Notes: generated from the sequence alone by a model not told the origin. DNA of 33,655 bases from Acidobacteriota bacterium (GCA_031296115.1 JARLGI010000104.1:1-33655), one strand, 5' to 3'. Shown: positions 1 through 8,454, counted from the first letter of the stretch. A program made the numbers and translations.

Positions 1-1538
1 TCGGCATGGCCGGCGGCTCCGACTCGCACAACACCGGCAGTCCTTACCGTCATGAAAATTTCTACGGTGGCCACGCCCAGATCGATGGGACAGTCGATAA
101 GCGCATGGCCGGAGTTTTGGCCTTTGGCACTTTGGATGTGCGCCTGGAGAACCCGGGCGGACTGACCGGGGTGTGGGCCGAGGAAAACACTCGCGCTTCC
201 CTCTGGGACGCCATGTATCGCAAGGAAACCTTCGGCACCAGCGGCGTTCACATTAAGGTGCGCTTCTTCGGCGGATGGGGCTACAACAAGGACATCCTGA
301 ACGCCGGCGACTGGGTGCATCAGTCCTACGCCAACGGCGTCCCCATGGGCGCCGACTTGCCTCCCTTGAAAGGCACGGCTCCGACGTTCGTTGTCTGGGC
401 GGTGAAAGACCCGACATCGGCTAATCTCGACCGTATCCAGATCATCAAGGGCTGGACCAAAGACGGCCAGAGCTTCGAAAAGATTTTCGACGTCGCCTGG
501 TCCGGCGACCGCAAGCCCGACAAGTGGTCGGGCCGGGTTCCCGCGATAAAGAGCACCGTGGACCTGGAGAAAGCTACCTACACCAACGACGTCGGCTCGG
601 TGGAATTGAAGACGGTGTGGACCGATCCCGAGTTCGATGCCAGCCTGCATGCGTTTTACTACGCTCGCGTGCTGGAAATCCCCACGCCGCGCTGGACGCT
701 CATCCAGGCAGTCGAGGCCGGCTTGACCCCGCCGGACGTGGTTCCGCTCACCGGACAGGAACGCGCCTGGTCTTCGCCTATCTGGTACACGCCGAGCGCC
801 GATGCGCGCAAGAATGCGCCCGCCGGCATGACGGTGACCGACCTCAAGGCAAAGGGTGCAACCCAACTGGGCGATGCGCAACTGAAGGCGCTGATCGTGG
901 GCAAGGCCTTCTGGGTGCGCAACAACGCGACCGATGAGCAGTTCAGCGTCGCCTACACGGCCGAGGGGAACAGCAACATCTGGCATATCGGTCGCTCCGC
1001 CGCAATCCCCAGCTATATCGGCAACCCCATACGCGACGGCTATCAGGGGGTGACCACGCCCTACAAGATCGAAGGGGGCAAGCTGGTGACGAACATCTCC
1101 CAGACACCGTTCTCGATCACCATCTACAAACTGGGCGACACCTATTACGGCGCACGCAGCAACGAATTCGGCTACGCCAACTACGAGATCATTCCGAGCC
1201 CGCAGTTCGTACTCAATCCGGTGACCGCCACGCTCAACACCTTTTCGATCGAGCTGGGCCTGAACGAACAGCAGAAACAGCAGATCCTCCCCTTCCTGCA
1301 GGACGAAGTGAAACAACTCGGAGCGCTGAAGAAGAACACCTCGCTCAAGCCGCTGGAGAAGGTAGAGCAGTTGAAGCAGATCGGCTCCGCCATCGATGCC
1401 AAGATCGTGCCGCTACTCAATCCTGAGCAGCAAAAGAAGTTCCAGACTATGCGCGACGAGAAGCGACGGGAAATGATCGAGAAGATGGGAAACGCGGCGA
1501 TTCAGAAGGCGGAAAGCAAGATAAAGCAGGAGATGTAG
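1..1538 (+). CDS. DUF3604 protein with extra C-terminal domains, 5' end outside window
   Basis: The reading frame is open from the left edge, so the ATG at 6 is internal. The first residues (GMAGGSDSHNTGS) align with residues around 362 of the DUF3604 protein encoded just downstream (GVEAGTDFHSG), so about 360 N-terminal residues lie outside. The shared part includes GGLTGVWAEENTR, KETFGTSG, DGKP-type turns and VLEIPTPRW. DUF3604 belongs to the PHP metal-dependent phosphoesterase superfamily; its substrate is unknown. After the point where the neighbour ends (SPIWYTP), this copy continues for about 245 residues. First comes a segment with AQLKALIVGKAFWVRNN that resembles small secreted glycine/aromatic-rich domains. 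Then comes a charged helical tail with two LxxxQ-type repeats (LNEQQKQQI and LNPEQQKKF), like Spy/CpxP-type periplasmic proteins. Function unknown; the DUF3604 assignment is firm, the tail assignment tentative. Confidence 0.88.
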   Translation, partial: GMAGGSDSHNTGSPYRHENFYGGHAQIDGTVDKRMAGVLAFGTLDVRLENPGGLTGVWAEENTRASLWDAMYRKETFGTSGVHIKVRFFGGWGYNKDILNAGDWVHQSYANGVPMGADLPPLKGTAPTFVVWAVKDPTSANLDRIQIIKGWTKDGQSFEKIFDVAWSGDRKPDKWSGRVPAIKSTVDLEKATYTNDVGSVELKTVWTDPEFDASLHAFYYARVLEIPTPRWTLIQAVEAGLTPPDVVPLTGQERAWSSPIWYTPSADARKNAPAGMTVTDLKAKGATQLGDAQLKALIVGKAFWVRNNATDEQFSVAYTAEGNSNIWHIGRSAAIPSYIGNPIRDGYQGVTTPYKIEGGKLVTNISQTPFSITIYKLGDTYYGARSNEFGYANYEIIPSPQFVLNPVTATLNTFSIELGLNEQQKQQILPFLQDEVKQLGALKKNTSLKPLEKVEQLKQIGSAIDAKIVPLLNPEQQKKFQTMRDEKRREMIEKMGNAAIQKAESKIKQEM

Positions 1539-1745
1539 AGCCAGAAGTAAGGGAATCGCTGGTTTGGTCGGCACGCTGTTTGCTTTGAATCTTCGCGTCC
1601 GATCTAGGGTGTGGCCCGATCTCCAAAAAGCGATAGCAGTATACAATCGTGCTGTTTCAAGAGCTTACCTTACAACAAGCTGATGCGCAACCATTTCGCA
1701 CGCGGCCGGCAGGCCGCGCGTATTGCGCGCGCCGCCATGAGGCCT

Positions 1746-3623
1746 ATGCGTAAGACGAAAACGTCTCTGTTTCTACTCACCTCCGCAGGCTTGATCCTGT
1801 CCCTCGCGGCTTGTTCAAAGCAGAACTCCGAGGCCCGGGCTGCCACCGAGAAGGAACAGGCACAGTCAACGCGATCTCCGGAGGCGAGGCCTTCGCGCAA
1901 TCCCCTGAAGAACGCTTACTTCGGCGACCTGCATTTGCACACCGGCTACTCCATGGACGCATTTGCGTTCGGAACTCGAACTACGCCTGAGGATTCTTAC
2001 AAATACGCGATGGGCGAGACGGTGGAATACATGGGAAAGCCGCAAAAGCGCATCGCCCCGCTTGACTTCCTTGCCGTGACCGACCACGCCGAATATCTGG
2101 GAGTGGTGCGCGACACGATTGATCCCAATGGCCCATTCGCGAAGTCCGAGTGGTACGCCATGATGACCAATCCTGATTCCGCGGTTTCGGCCAGCGCCTT
2201 CCGCAAGCTCATTGGTTCCACCATCGTCAATAAGCCTTTGCCGGAGTTTAACGATCCCAAACTGCTGCGCTCATCATGGGAGAAATACGCCGCCATCTCC
2301 GACAAGTACTACAAGCCTGGTAAGTTCACGACTTTTGTGGGATTTGAGTGGACGTCGGCGCCGCAGTTTCAGAACCTGCACCGCTGCGTGATCTTCGCCG
2401 ACAAAGGGCCGGCCATGCCTTACACGGCATTCGACTCCCTGGACCCCGAAGATCTTTGGCGCTACCTGGAAGCGCAGCGCAAACAGGGGCTCGACGTGAT
2501 CGCGGTTCCACACAACGGCAACGCCAGCAACGGCCTGATGTTCAGCACGCGTGACATGTCGGGCAAGCCGATTACCCGCGATTATACCGAGCGACGCATG
2601 GCCAACGAACCGCTGGCTGAGATCATTCAGGCCAAGGGTCAGACCGACACCAGCCCGGCGCTTTCTCCCACCGACGAGTTTGCCAATTTTGAGATGTGGC
2701 TTTATCTGATTGGTTCGGACAAGAAAGCGAACTCCGCAACCGGAAGCTACCTGCGTCAGGCCTACGGTGTAGGACAGGAGCAGCAGGCCAAGCTGGGCGT
2801 CAATCCCTTTAAATATGGCGTCGAGGCTGGAACCGATTTCCATTCCGGCATCACCTCGACCGAACCGAGCAACTTCCCCGGTTCGCACGGCAACCAGGAC
2901 AGCGATCCCAGAATTGTGATCACCGCCACGACCTCCGTCGGTGGCGAACCCCCGACCGCTCTCAGTTCCGGCGGGCTGACCGGAGTCTGGGCCGAGGAGA
3001 ACACCCGCGAATCCATCTTCAGCGCCTTCAGGCGCAAAGAGACCTTCGGCACATCCGGAACCCGAATCAAGGTCCGCATGTTTGCCGGCTGGAATTATCC
3101 CAAGGACATGACCAAACAGGCGGATTGGGTGACGGCCGCCTACGATGACGGCGTGCCTATGGGGGGTGACCTCGCCGCGCCGTCAGGAACAGCCGCTCCA
3201 ACTTTTGTGGTCCATGCCGTTAAAGACCCCGACAGCGGCAATCTCGACCGCGTTCAGATCATCAAGATTTCGACTAAGAATGGTAAGAGCCAGGAGAAGA
3301 TCTACGACGTGGTGTGGAGTGGAGACCGCAAGCCCGATCCGAAGACCGGCAAGGTTCCCGCTGTGGGCAACACGGTTGATGTGAAGAGCGCCACCTACCA
3401 GAACACGATTGGTTCGACCGAGCTCATTGGTGAGTGGACCGATCCCGCGTTCGATCCCAACGCCCATGCGACCTACTACGCCCGGGTGCTTGAGATTCCC
3501 ACGCCGCGCTGGTCAACCTATTGGGCCGCCAAGCTGAACGTGCCGCCGAACCCGAACGTCGCGGCCACGGTGCAGCAGCGTGCCTGGACATCACCTGTCT
3601 GGTACGCGCCGGCGAAACCATAG
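1746..3623 (+). CDS. DUF3604 (PHP-like) lipoprotein
   Basis: Predicted metal-dependent hydrolase of the DUF3604 family, exported and lipid-anchored. The ATG at 1746 gives a clean lipoprotein signal: MRKTKT, a hydrophobic stretch, then LAAC with the lipidated Cys at residue 23. ATG at 1737 is equally possible; the longer frame back to 1611 would bury the signal. PHP-type metal-site motifs follow: GDLHLHTGYSMDA near residue 59, LDFLAVTDHAEYLG near 105 and GTDFHSG near 362. The 625-residue length is normal for the family. It is a tandem paralogue of the upstream gene but ends directly after SPVWYAPAKP and lacks that copy's extra domains. A parvulin gene starts 13 bases after its stop, so it is probably the head or middle of an operon. 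Substrate unknown; families of this fold hydrolyse phosphoesters, but no activity can be read from the sequence. Confidence 0.88.
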   Translation: MRKTKTSLFLLTSAGLILSLAACSKQNSEARAATEKEQAQSTRSPEARPSRNPLKNAYFGDLHLHTGYSMDAFAFGTRTTPEDSYKYAMGETVEYMGKPQKRIAPLDFLAVTDHAEYLGVVRDTIDPNGPFAKSEWYAMMTNPDSAVSASAFRKLIGSTIVNKPLPEFNDPKLLRSSWEKYAAISDKYYKPGKFTTFVGFEWTSAPQFQNLHRCVIFADKGPAMPYTAFDSLDPEDLWRYLEAQRKQGLDVIAVPHNGNASNGLMFSTRDMSGKPITRDYTERRMANEPLAEIIQAKGQTDTSPALSPTDEFANFEMWLYLIGSDKKANSATGSYLRQAYGVGQEQQAKLGVNPFKYGVEAGTDFHSGITSTEPSNFPGSHGNQDSDPRIVITATTSVGGEPPTALSSGGLTGVWAEENTRESIFSAFRRKETFGTSGTRIKVRMFAGWNYPKDMTKQADWVTAAYDDGVPMGGDLAAPSGTAAPTFVVHAVKDPDSGNLDRVQIIKISTKNGKSQEKIYDVVWSGDRKPDPKTGKVPAVGNTVDVKSATYQNTIGSTELIGEWTDPAFDPNAHATYYARVLEIPTPRWSTYWAAKLNVPPNPNVAATVQQRAWTSPVWYAPAKP

Positions 3624-3636
3624 GAGTTGTTGTTTG

Positions 3637-4641
3637 ATGAGTGAGGTTTCTCTAGGCGTACTCTCGGATGAGCAGGATCCGGTCTCGCAATCCACCGCGA
3701 AAGGTTCCTTCCTCCCCGTCCTCAAACGTTGGCTCAGAGAACCGCTGCTGCATTTCCTGCTGCTGGGTCTTGTGTTGTTCGCTATCTATGGCTACATGCA
3801 CCGTGGTCGCGGGGGAGTCGAGTCGTCGAAGCAGATCGCGCTTTCCCTCGACGAACTTCGGCAGATGGAAATGTACTTCGAGTCGCAATGGCATCGCCAG
3901 CCGACTCCCGCCGAATTTCAAGCCATGGTGGAAGACAAGGTCCGGGAAGAAGTTCTCTACCGCGAGGCCTTGGCCATGGGCCTTGATAAAGACGACACCA
4001 TCGTGAAGCGCCGCATGGCGCAGAAGATGCAGTTCCTCGCCGAAGATGTGACTGCCGCTCACGAGCCTTCCACCGCGGAACTCAAGGCGTGGTTCGAGAA
4101 AAACAGCAACAAGTTCGCCCTGCCCAGCCGCTACAGCTTCCGCCATCTTTACTTTTCGCCGGACAAGCGTGGAAAGAACGCTCGGGACGACGCCGCCAAG
4201 GCGCTCACCAAAATCGCCGGCCAGCCCGAAGACTCCAATCTAGCCGCCTCGCTCGCCGACCCGTTCATGTTCCAGGACTACTACGGCGACCGCGCGCCCG
4301 ACGCTCTGGCCAAGGAATTCGGTCCCCAATTCGTGGTGGCCCTCGAGAAGCTCAAACCCGGCTCGTGGCAGGGGCCCGTCGAATCGGGCTATGGCTGGCA
4401 TCTAGTGTACGTAGACACCGTCATACCCGGGCGCATCCCAGCGTTCGAGGAGATGGAACCGGATGTGAAAACCGCTTGGCTCGCCGAACAGAAGCGGCAA
4501 GCCTGGCAAAAGGCCTACACGGAGATGCGAGCGAAGTACAACGTCCTATTGCCTGGTCCCTCGGACAAGGAAGCCGTTCAAGCACCGGTTCCTCCTCCAA
4601 AGAAACAAGTTCCGGCTCCATCCGGCGAGGGGCCGCTGTGA
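3637..4641 (+). CDS. Membrane-anchored parvulin-type peptidyl-prolyl isomerase
   Basis: Probable periplasmic folding factor of the PpiC/SurA/PrsA type, 334 residues. ATG at 3637 has a Shine-Dalgarno AGGAGT at 3622-3627; the frame is open further upstream but that part overlaps the previous gene. Residues 1-34 are cytoplasmic, 35-53 (REPLLHFLLLGLVLFAIYG) form a membrane anchor. Residues 70-160 resemble the SurA-like helical chaperone part (EEVLYREALAMGLDKDD, MAQKMQFLAED). Residues 163-262 carry the rotamase-like core (RYSFRHLYFS, GPVESGYGWHLVYV). A Pro/Lys-rich tail ends the protein. The last bases overlap the GTG of the next gene (GTGA at 4638-4641). Position between DUF3604 genes and HupE-like genes suggests it helps fold or export these envelope proteins; this is inference. 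Confidence 0.85.
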   Translation: MSEVSLGVLSDEQDPVSQSTAKGSFLPVLKRWLREPLLHFLLLGLVLFAIYGYMHRGRGGVESSKQIALSLDELRQMEMYFESQWHRQPTPAEFQAMVEDKVREEVLYREALAMGLDKDDTIVKRRMAQKMQFLAEDVTAAHEPSTAELKAWFEKNSNKFALPSRYSFRHLYFSPDKRGKNARDDAAKALTKIAGQPEDSNLAASLADPFMFQDYYGDRAPDALAKEFGPQFVVALEKLKPGSWQGPVESGYGWHLVYVDTVIPGRIPAFEEMEPDVKTAWLAEQKRQAWQKAYTEMRAKYNVLLPGPSDKEAVQAPVPPPKKQVPAPSGEGPL

Positions 4642-5651
4642 GTCGCGTGGATTCCCGCTTTGTTTGGGTGGTCGCCTGTTTGCTGCTCGCAAGCACTGCC
4701 GCCTCGGCGCATGAGGCTCGCCCTGCCTACCTTGAGATCAAAGAGATCGCGCCCGGACAGTTCAGCGTGCTCTGGCGCACGCCAGTCCTCGCAGGAATGC
4801 GCCTTCCGATCGTGCTCAAGCTTCCTGACGACGTAAAGAATTTGCGAGAGCCCAACGTACAGGAACTCTCTGACTCCTTCGTGGAGCGGCGGTGGATTGA
4901 CGCAGGGCCAACCGGCCTGGCGGGCAAGCGCATTGAGTTCCCCGGACTGCAACTCACCATCACCGACGTGCTCGTGCGCGTTGAGCTGCTCGACGGCAGG
5001 AAGTGGACGGCGATCATACATCCGTCGCAGCCCTGGGTGGAGATTGCCGCTTCGCAAACGTGGCTGGGTGTCGCGGGCACCTACATCGTCCAGGGTGTCC
5101 GGCACATTCTCTTCGGCGCTGACCACATGCTCTTTGTGCTTGGGCTCCTGCTGATCGTCAAAGACCGCTGGATGCTGCTGAAAACCGTGACTGGTTTCAC
5201 GGTTGCGCACAGCATCACGCTTGCGATTGCGACTCTCGGCTATGCCGAGGTTCCGGTTCTTCCATTGAATGCCGCGATCGCGTTAAGCATCCTGTTTCTC
5301 GGTCCAGAGATCGTTCGGTCATGGCGCGGCGAAACCAGCTTCACGATTCGCCACCCTTGGGTTGTGGCGTTCGCCTTCGGGCTTCTGCACGGATTTGGTT
5401 TCGCCAGTGCGCTTACCAGTGCGGGTCTGCCGAGGCATGAACTTCCATTGGCGCTCGTCAGTTTCAACGTCGGCGTAGAATTCGGGCAGCTCGGTTTCAT
5501 CGCTCTAATCCTGGCACTCGAACGGTCGTTCCGCATACTCGAAGTGCGCTGGCCGCGATGGGCGCAGCTTCTTCCCGGATATACCGTAGGTTCGCTCGGC
5601 GCATTCTGGACCGTCCAGCGAGTGGCGTTGCTCTTCGGGGGGTCGCGATGA
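4638..5651 (+). CDS. HupE/UreJ-like membrane protein with N-terminal extracytoplasmic domain
   Basis: The 337-residue protein starts at GTG 4638, overlapping the stop of the parvulin gene by 4 bases. The frame is open back to 4089, but that is only the shadow of the parvulin gene. Residues 1-24 are a signal sequence ending in AASA, followed by His-Glu. Residues 25-140 form a soluble, beta-rich domain; residues 145-337 have about six or seven membrane segments. The HupE-type signature is present: GVRHILFGADHMLF (154-167), FTVAHSITLA (187-196), FGLLHGFGFA (247-256) and FNVGVEFGQ (276-284). HupE/UreJ proteins are nickel or cobalt permeases beside hydrogenase or urease genes; no such enzyme is encoded here, so the transported substrate is open. 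First of three consecutive HupE-like genes. Confidence 0.85.
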   Translation: MSRVDSRFVWVVACLLLASTAASAHEARPAYLEIKEIAPGQFSVLWRTPVLAGMRLPIVLKLPDDVKNLREPNVQELSDSFVERRWIDAGPTGLAGKRIEFPGLQLTITDVLVRVELLDGRKWTAIIHPSQPWVEIAASQTWLGVAGTYIVQGVRHILFGADHMLFVLGLLLIVKDRWMLLKTVTGFTVAHSITLAIATLGYAEVPVLPLNAAIALSILFLGPEIVRSWRGETSFTIRHPWVVAFAFGLLHGFGFASALTSAGLPRHELPLALVSFNVGVEFGQLGFIALILALERSFRILEVRWPRWAQLLPGYTVGSLGAFWTVQRVALLFGGSR

Positions 5652-6256
5652 ACAGGCAGCGACTCGATCCTCTGGTCCGGGCGATGGCGCTAACCGTGTT
5701 TGTGTTCCTGTATGCGCAGACGGCCTTCGCCCATCCGCAGAAAGGTGAAGCCGTTGGATTTCTCACCGGCTTTCGCCACCCGATATCGGGACTCGATCAC
5801 GTGCTGGCGATGGTTGCGGTCGGATTGTGGGGTGCGCAACTCGGTGCTCCGGCAATCTGGGTACTGCCGGTTGCGTTTCCAATGGTGATGGCGTTCGGCG
5901 GTATGCTGGGCCTCATGGGAGTGCCGTTGCCGGGAACCGAATACGGAATCGCTCTCTCGGCAATTCTTCTGGGCGCAGTCGTACTGTTTGAAGTGCGCCC
6001 GCCCTTGGGGATTGCTGCGGCGTTGGTCGGAGTTTTCGCGATATTTCACGGTCACGCGCATGGAACCGAACTGCCGCCAGGCCAAAGTGCCCTGCTTTAC
6101 AGCATGGGCTTCGTCATTGCAACGGGCTGCCTGCACGCGCTGGGAATCGGTATCGGAACAGTCCATCGATGGTCATGGGGACAAAAATTGCTTCGCGTCG
6201 CTGGAGGATTGGTCGCCGTCGGTGGCACGTTCTTCATGTGGAAGGCGTTCGCATGA
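5648..6256 (+). CDS. hupE: HupE/UreJ family metal permease-like protein
   Basis: Short, canonical member of the HupE/UreJ family, 202 residues. ATG at 5648 overlaps the previous stop (ATGA). A signal sequence (residues 1-28, ending QTAFA) is followed by a mature N-terminus beginning with His, as in characterised HupE proteins. The family signature HPISGLDHVLAM (44-55) contains the H-x5-DH histidines and aspartate thought to bind Ni2+; HGHAHG (134-139) lies in a later loop or helix and CLHALGIGIG near 161. About six membrane segments. Family knowledge: energy-independent nickel (sometimes cobalt) uptake across the inner membrane. Context with another full and one degenerate HupE-like gene suggests a multi-subunit assembly instead of a hydrogenase accessory; that is inference. 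Confidence 0.85.
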   Translation: MNRQRLDPLVRAMALTVFVFLYAQTAFAHPQKGEAVGFLTGFRHPISGLDHVLAMVAVGLWGAQLGAPAIWVLPVAFPMVMAFGGMLGLMGVPLPGTEYGIALSAILLGAVVLFEVRPPLGIAAALVGVFAIFHGHAHGTELPPGQSALLYSMGFVIATGCLHALGIGIGTVHRWSWGQKLLRVAGGLVAVGGTFFMWKAFA

Positions 6257-6867
6257 AAAGCACGAGCCGGTTTCATCTGCCACTGTACGCATTCATCGTC
6301 CTCGCATTTGTCATGTGTGCGCTTCCCGTCGATGCGCACCTCTACTCGACGGGAATGGGGCCCTTCTACGACGGCCTGATGCATTTCCTGATAAGCCCCG
6401 AGGACATCGTCCCGGTGCTCGCCCTGGCTCTACTAGCTGGACTGCGCGGCGCAAGCTACGGACGGCGGGCACTCTTCACCCTTCCGGTTGCGTGGCTTTT
6501 CGGTGGTCTCGCGGGACTCAGCGCCATGACTACGAGGCCCCATCCATTTATCGCGGCAGCCTGGTTTCTCATGCTCGGAGGATTACTGGCCGCCGACGCG
6601 AAAGTTTCATTGCGGGTAACTACCGCCCTCGCCGCTCTGCTGGGTGTCTATCACGGCTACCTGGACGGAGCCGGAATGGGTCAGTTCGAGACCGCCTCGG
6701 TTGGTCTCCTCGGGTTAGTATTCGCCATATTCGTCCTGATTGCACTCGCTGCGGCGTTCGTGGTTCGGCTCCGCGCGGACTGGGCTCGAATTGCCGTCCG
6801 CGTTGCGGGAAGCTGGATCGCCGCCAGCGGTCTCCTGATGCTCGGTTGGGCCGTCCGAACACGCTAG
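6253..6867 (+). CDS. Third HupE-like membrane protein, metal-site residues degenerate
   Basis: 204 residues, ATG at 6253 in a 4-base overlap with the preceding stop. A signal sequence (residues 1-28, ending PVDA) is followed by His, as in the previous gene, and about six membrane helices follow. Where the neighbour has HPISGLDHVLAM, this protein has HFLISPEDIVPVLALA (44-59): the first His and the Asp are kept in outline but the second His is Ile. A later GVYHGYLDGAGM matches the HGxxHG-type region. It is therefore best read as a diverged HupE/UreJ relative that may not bind metal by itself. It closes the run of co-directional, overlapping genes. Alternative: an unrelated small membrane protein with convergent hydrophobic pattern, which I think less likely. 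Confidence 0.72.
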   Translation: MKSTSRFHLPLYAFIVLAFVMCALPVDAHLYSTGMGPFYDGLMHFLISPEDIVPVLALALLAGLRGASYGRRALFTLPVAWLFGGLAGLSAMTTRPHPFIAAAWFLMLGGLLAADAKVSLRVTTALAALLGVYHGYLDGAGMGQFETASVGLLGLVFAIFVLIALAAAFVVRLRADWARIAVRVAGSWIAASGLLMLGWAVRTR

Positions 6868-7405
6868 CTACAACCCTCACGCACTCGTAGAGCTTTCTCT
6901 CGATCAAGATTAGCGACCACGCGTAAGTAAGCCTCGCCTGACGACAGGGCTTCTCATGATGGCTATTTGTCGTCAAGAAACAGAAAACCTCAGGAAAGCC
7001 GATGGATGACTGGGGATCTGTGGTTCAACAACACGACATTGGCCAGAAACCCTCTTCGAGGACCTCGGTCCACAAGGAGCGCTCGGTAACAGCACATTTC
7101 CTCCAAGCCGACTTCTGGCCCGCGTCGACGTCAGTCCGTACCGGCGCAACAGAGCCGCTCTAACGGCGGCAGGTTGCCCACCGTAGGGCGGCTGCGAGCC
7201 GTCGTGAGGATTACTTACTAAAGGGCGATTACTCAATAGGAATCCGTTTTGTGAAGCAAAATCCCAGGTCAGCCCAAAAGAAGGGAACCTGGATACATGT
7301 TCTTCGACGAAGCCGACAGCGATTGTTTACTGTCTCCCAGTGGGCGACGATGCCGTTACAATGGCACTCGATCATTCCAGGGAACTTTTCCCAAGGAGAA
7401 CACCG
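6868..7405. other. Gene-poor stretch
   Basis: No convincing gene is seen between the last HupE-like gene and the Tat leader ORF. It contains one copy of a dispersed repeat (7043-7154). Open frames here are short and overlap each other on both strands. No clear hairpin followed by a T run was found after 6867. Confidence 0.6.
7043..7154 (-). repeat. Dispersed repeat, copy A
   Basis: A 16-base block (CCAGAAACCCTCTTCG, 7043-7058) and a 14-base block (AAGCCGACTTCTGG, 7105-7118) recur exactly, at the same 62-base spacing, at 28854-28869 and 28916-28929. Similarity continues less exactly to about 7154. Read on the - strand both copies give an open codon frame with QKSA, 16 variable residues, then EEGFW. 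The middle is poorly conserved, so these are old copies. Nature unknown: remnant of a repeated small gene or a non-autonomous element. Confidence 0.55.
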
Positions 7406-7594
7406 ATGGCAAACGACGACAACACGAAGACTCTGCCCGCAACCGATCTAAGCCGACGCAACATGCTCAAGGGAGCAGGAGCGCTTGCGGCGGCGGCTGG
7501 GCTTTCCGCCGTAGATCCGGCTTCGGCGCAGGTCGGTACGTGTTTTGTTTGGATAAAGCAGAGAATCTCAACGTGGACTAAAGAGAACGCTTGA
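7406..7594 (+). pseudogene. Orphan Tat signal peptide, probable truncated gene remnant
   Basis: ATG at 7406 follows an AAGGAG ribosome site at 7393-7398. The 62-residue product begins with a textbook twin-arginine leader: DLSRRNMLKG (residues 13-22), an alanine-rich hydrophobic segment and a cleavage site near ASAQ. Only about 20 unrelated residues (VGTCFVWIKQ...) follow before the stop. Tat leaders normally precede folded, cofactor-bearing enzymes of hundreds of residues. The rest of the gene seems deleted, with LigD genes starting 69 bases later. It might instead be a genuine small exported peptide, but nothing supports that. Confidence 0.55.
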
Positions 7595-7663
7595 TCGCCG
7601 CCCTGAGAATGTCCGCCAAGAATCTTTGCAGCACCTGTTATAAACATTCATCTAAGGAGGCTG

Positions 7664-8419
7664 ATGGCCCTCGAAGAATATAAGCGCAAACGTGATTTCA
7701 AGCAGACCCCTGAACCTCCGCCCAAAGTCGGCAAAGGCAAGCAGCGCCGATTCGTGGTGCAGAAACACCGGGCAACGCGACTGCACTACGACTTTCGCCT
7801 GGAGATGAATGGCGTTCTTAAGTCCTGGTCTGTCCCCAAGGGGCCATCGCTCGATCCCGCCGACAAGCGCCTGGCGATACAAGTGGAAGACCACCCGGTT
7901 TCCTACTTCGAATTCGAGGGCACGATTCCGGAGGGCAACTATGGCGCGGGAACAGTAATGGTCTGGGACGTGGGCACATGGGAGCCGCAGGGCGAGGCCC
8001 ACGTCATGTTGCAGAAGGGCGACCTGAAATTCCGGCTTGATGGCAAGAAGCTGAAGGGCGACTTCGCGCTGGTGCATATCAAATCCCGCCGGCCCGGCAG
8101 CAAAGGCAACGAATGGCTGCTGATCAAGCACCGCGACGCCTATATCGTGGAAGGCTACGACATTGACAAGTACGACCAGTCAGTGCTGACCGGGCGAACC
8201 ATGGCGGAGATTGCGGGCGACGCCGGTTCGGCCGAGTGGCTGAGCAGCCGCAAAGTTTCCGCCGCGGGACGCTCCACCAAGAACGAATGGCTCACCGAGT
8301 CGATTGCGAAAGCCGACGCGAAGAAGGCCGGAGAAGCGAAGTCCGCCGGCGTACGACGAGGGAGTGCAGCGAACACAGTAAAAAAAAAATCTCTGCGCCA
8401 CGAAAAACTGACGGCATAA
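7664..8419 (+). CDS. ligD: LigD 3'-phosphoesterase domain protein
   Basis: Encodes the phosphoesterase (PE) module of the bacterial non-homologous end-joining ligase LigD, which trims 3'-phosphate and 3'-ribonucleoside ends. ATG at 7664 has AAGGAGG 4 bases upstream. The active-site residues known from the Pseudomonas enzyme are all present with a constant offset of -7: H35, H41, D43, R45 (in [13 protein letters not shown]), H77 and Y81 ([19 protein letters not shown]). The domain ends near residue 190; a Lys/Ala-rich linker follows and runs into a TAA just after ten consecutive A (8380-8389). The ligase module lies immediately downstream in the -1 frame, so this is either a separate polypeptide or the first half of a frameshifted PE-ligase fusion. 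No Ku gene and no LigD polymerase domain occur in the window. Confidence 0.9.
   Translation: MALEEYKRKRDFKQTPEPPPKVGKGKQRRFVVQKHRATRLHYDFRLEMNGVLKSWSVPKGPSLDPADKRLAIQVEDHPVSYFEFEGTIPEGNYGAGTVMVWDVGTWEPQGEAHVMLQKGDLKFRLDGKKLKGDFALVHIKSRRPGSKGNEWLLIKHRDAYIVEGYDIDKYDQSVLTGRTMAEIAGDAGSAEWLSSRKVSAAGRSTKNEWLTESIAKADAKKAGEAKSAGVRRGSAANTVKKKSLRHEKLTA
8380..8389 (+). other. A10 homopolymer at the PE/ligase frame change
   Basis: Ten consecutive A at the end of the PE linker. A -1 ribosomal slip here, or one extra A in mRNA or DNA, would pass from the PE frame (stop at 8417) directly into the ligase frame, reading [12 protein letters not shown] and on into MPQAIQPML. It is therefore a slippage site, a true mutation or an assembly error. 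Confidence 0.7.
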
Positions 8420-8454
8420 CCTCCGAGGAGGCGCGCCTTGGTCGCAAGGCGCCG

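Noticed and set aside
1611..1745. 45-residue N-terminal extension of the second DUF3604 protein
   Set aside because: It would place a Ser/Arg-rich segment before a complete lipoprotein signal starting at 1746.
4089..4637. Upstream extension of the first HupE-like gene
   Set aside because: It is the out-of-frame shadow of the parvulin gene; GTG 4638 gives a good signal peptide and a 4-base overlap.
5988..6890. + strand frame of 300 codons across two HupE-like genes
   Set aside because: Out of frame with both real genes, Arg/Ser-rich and without family features.
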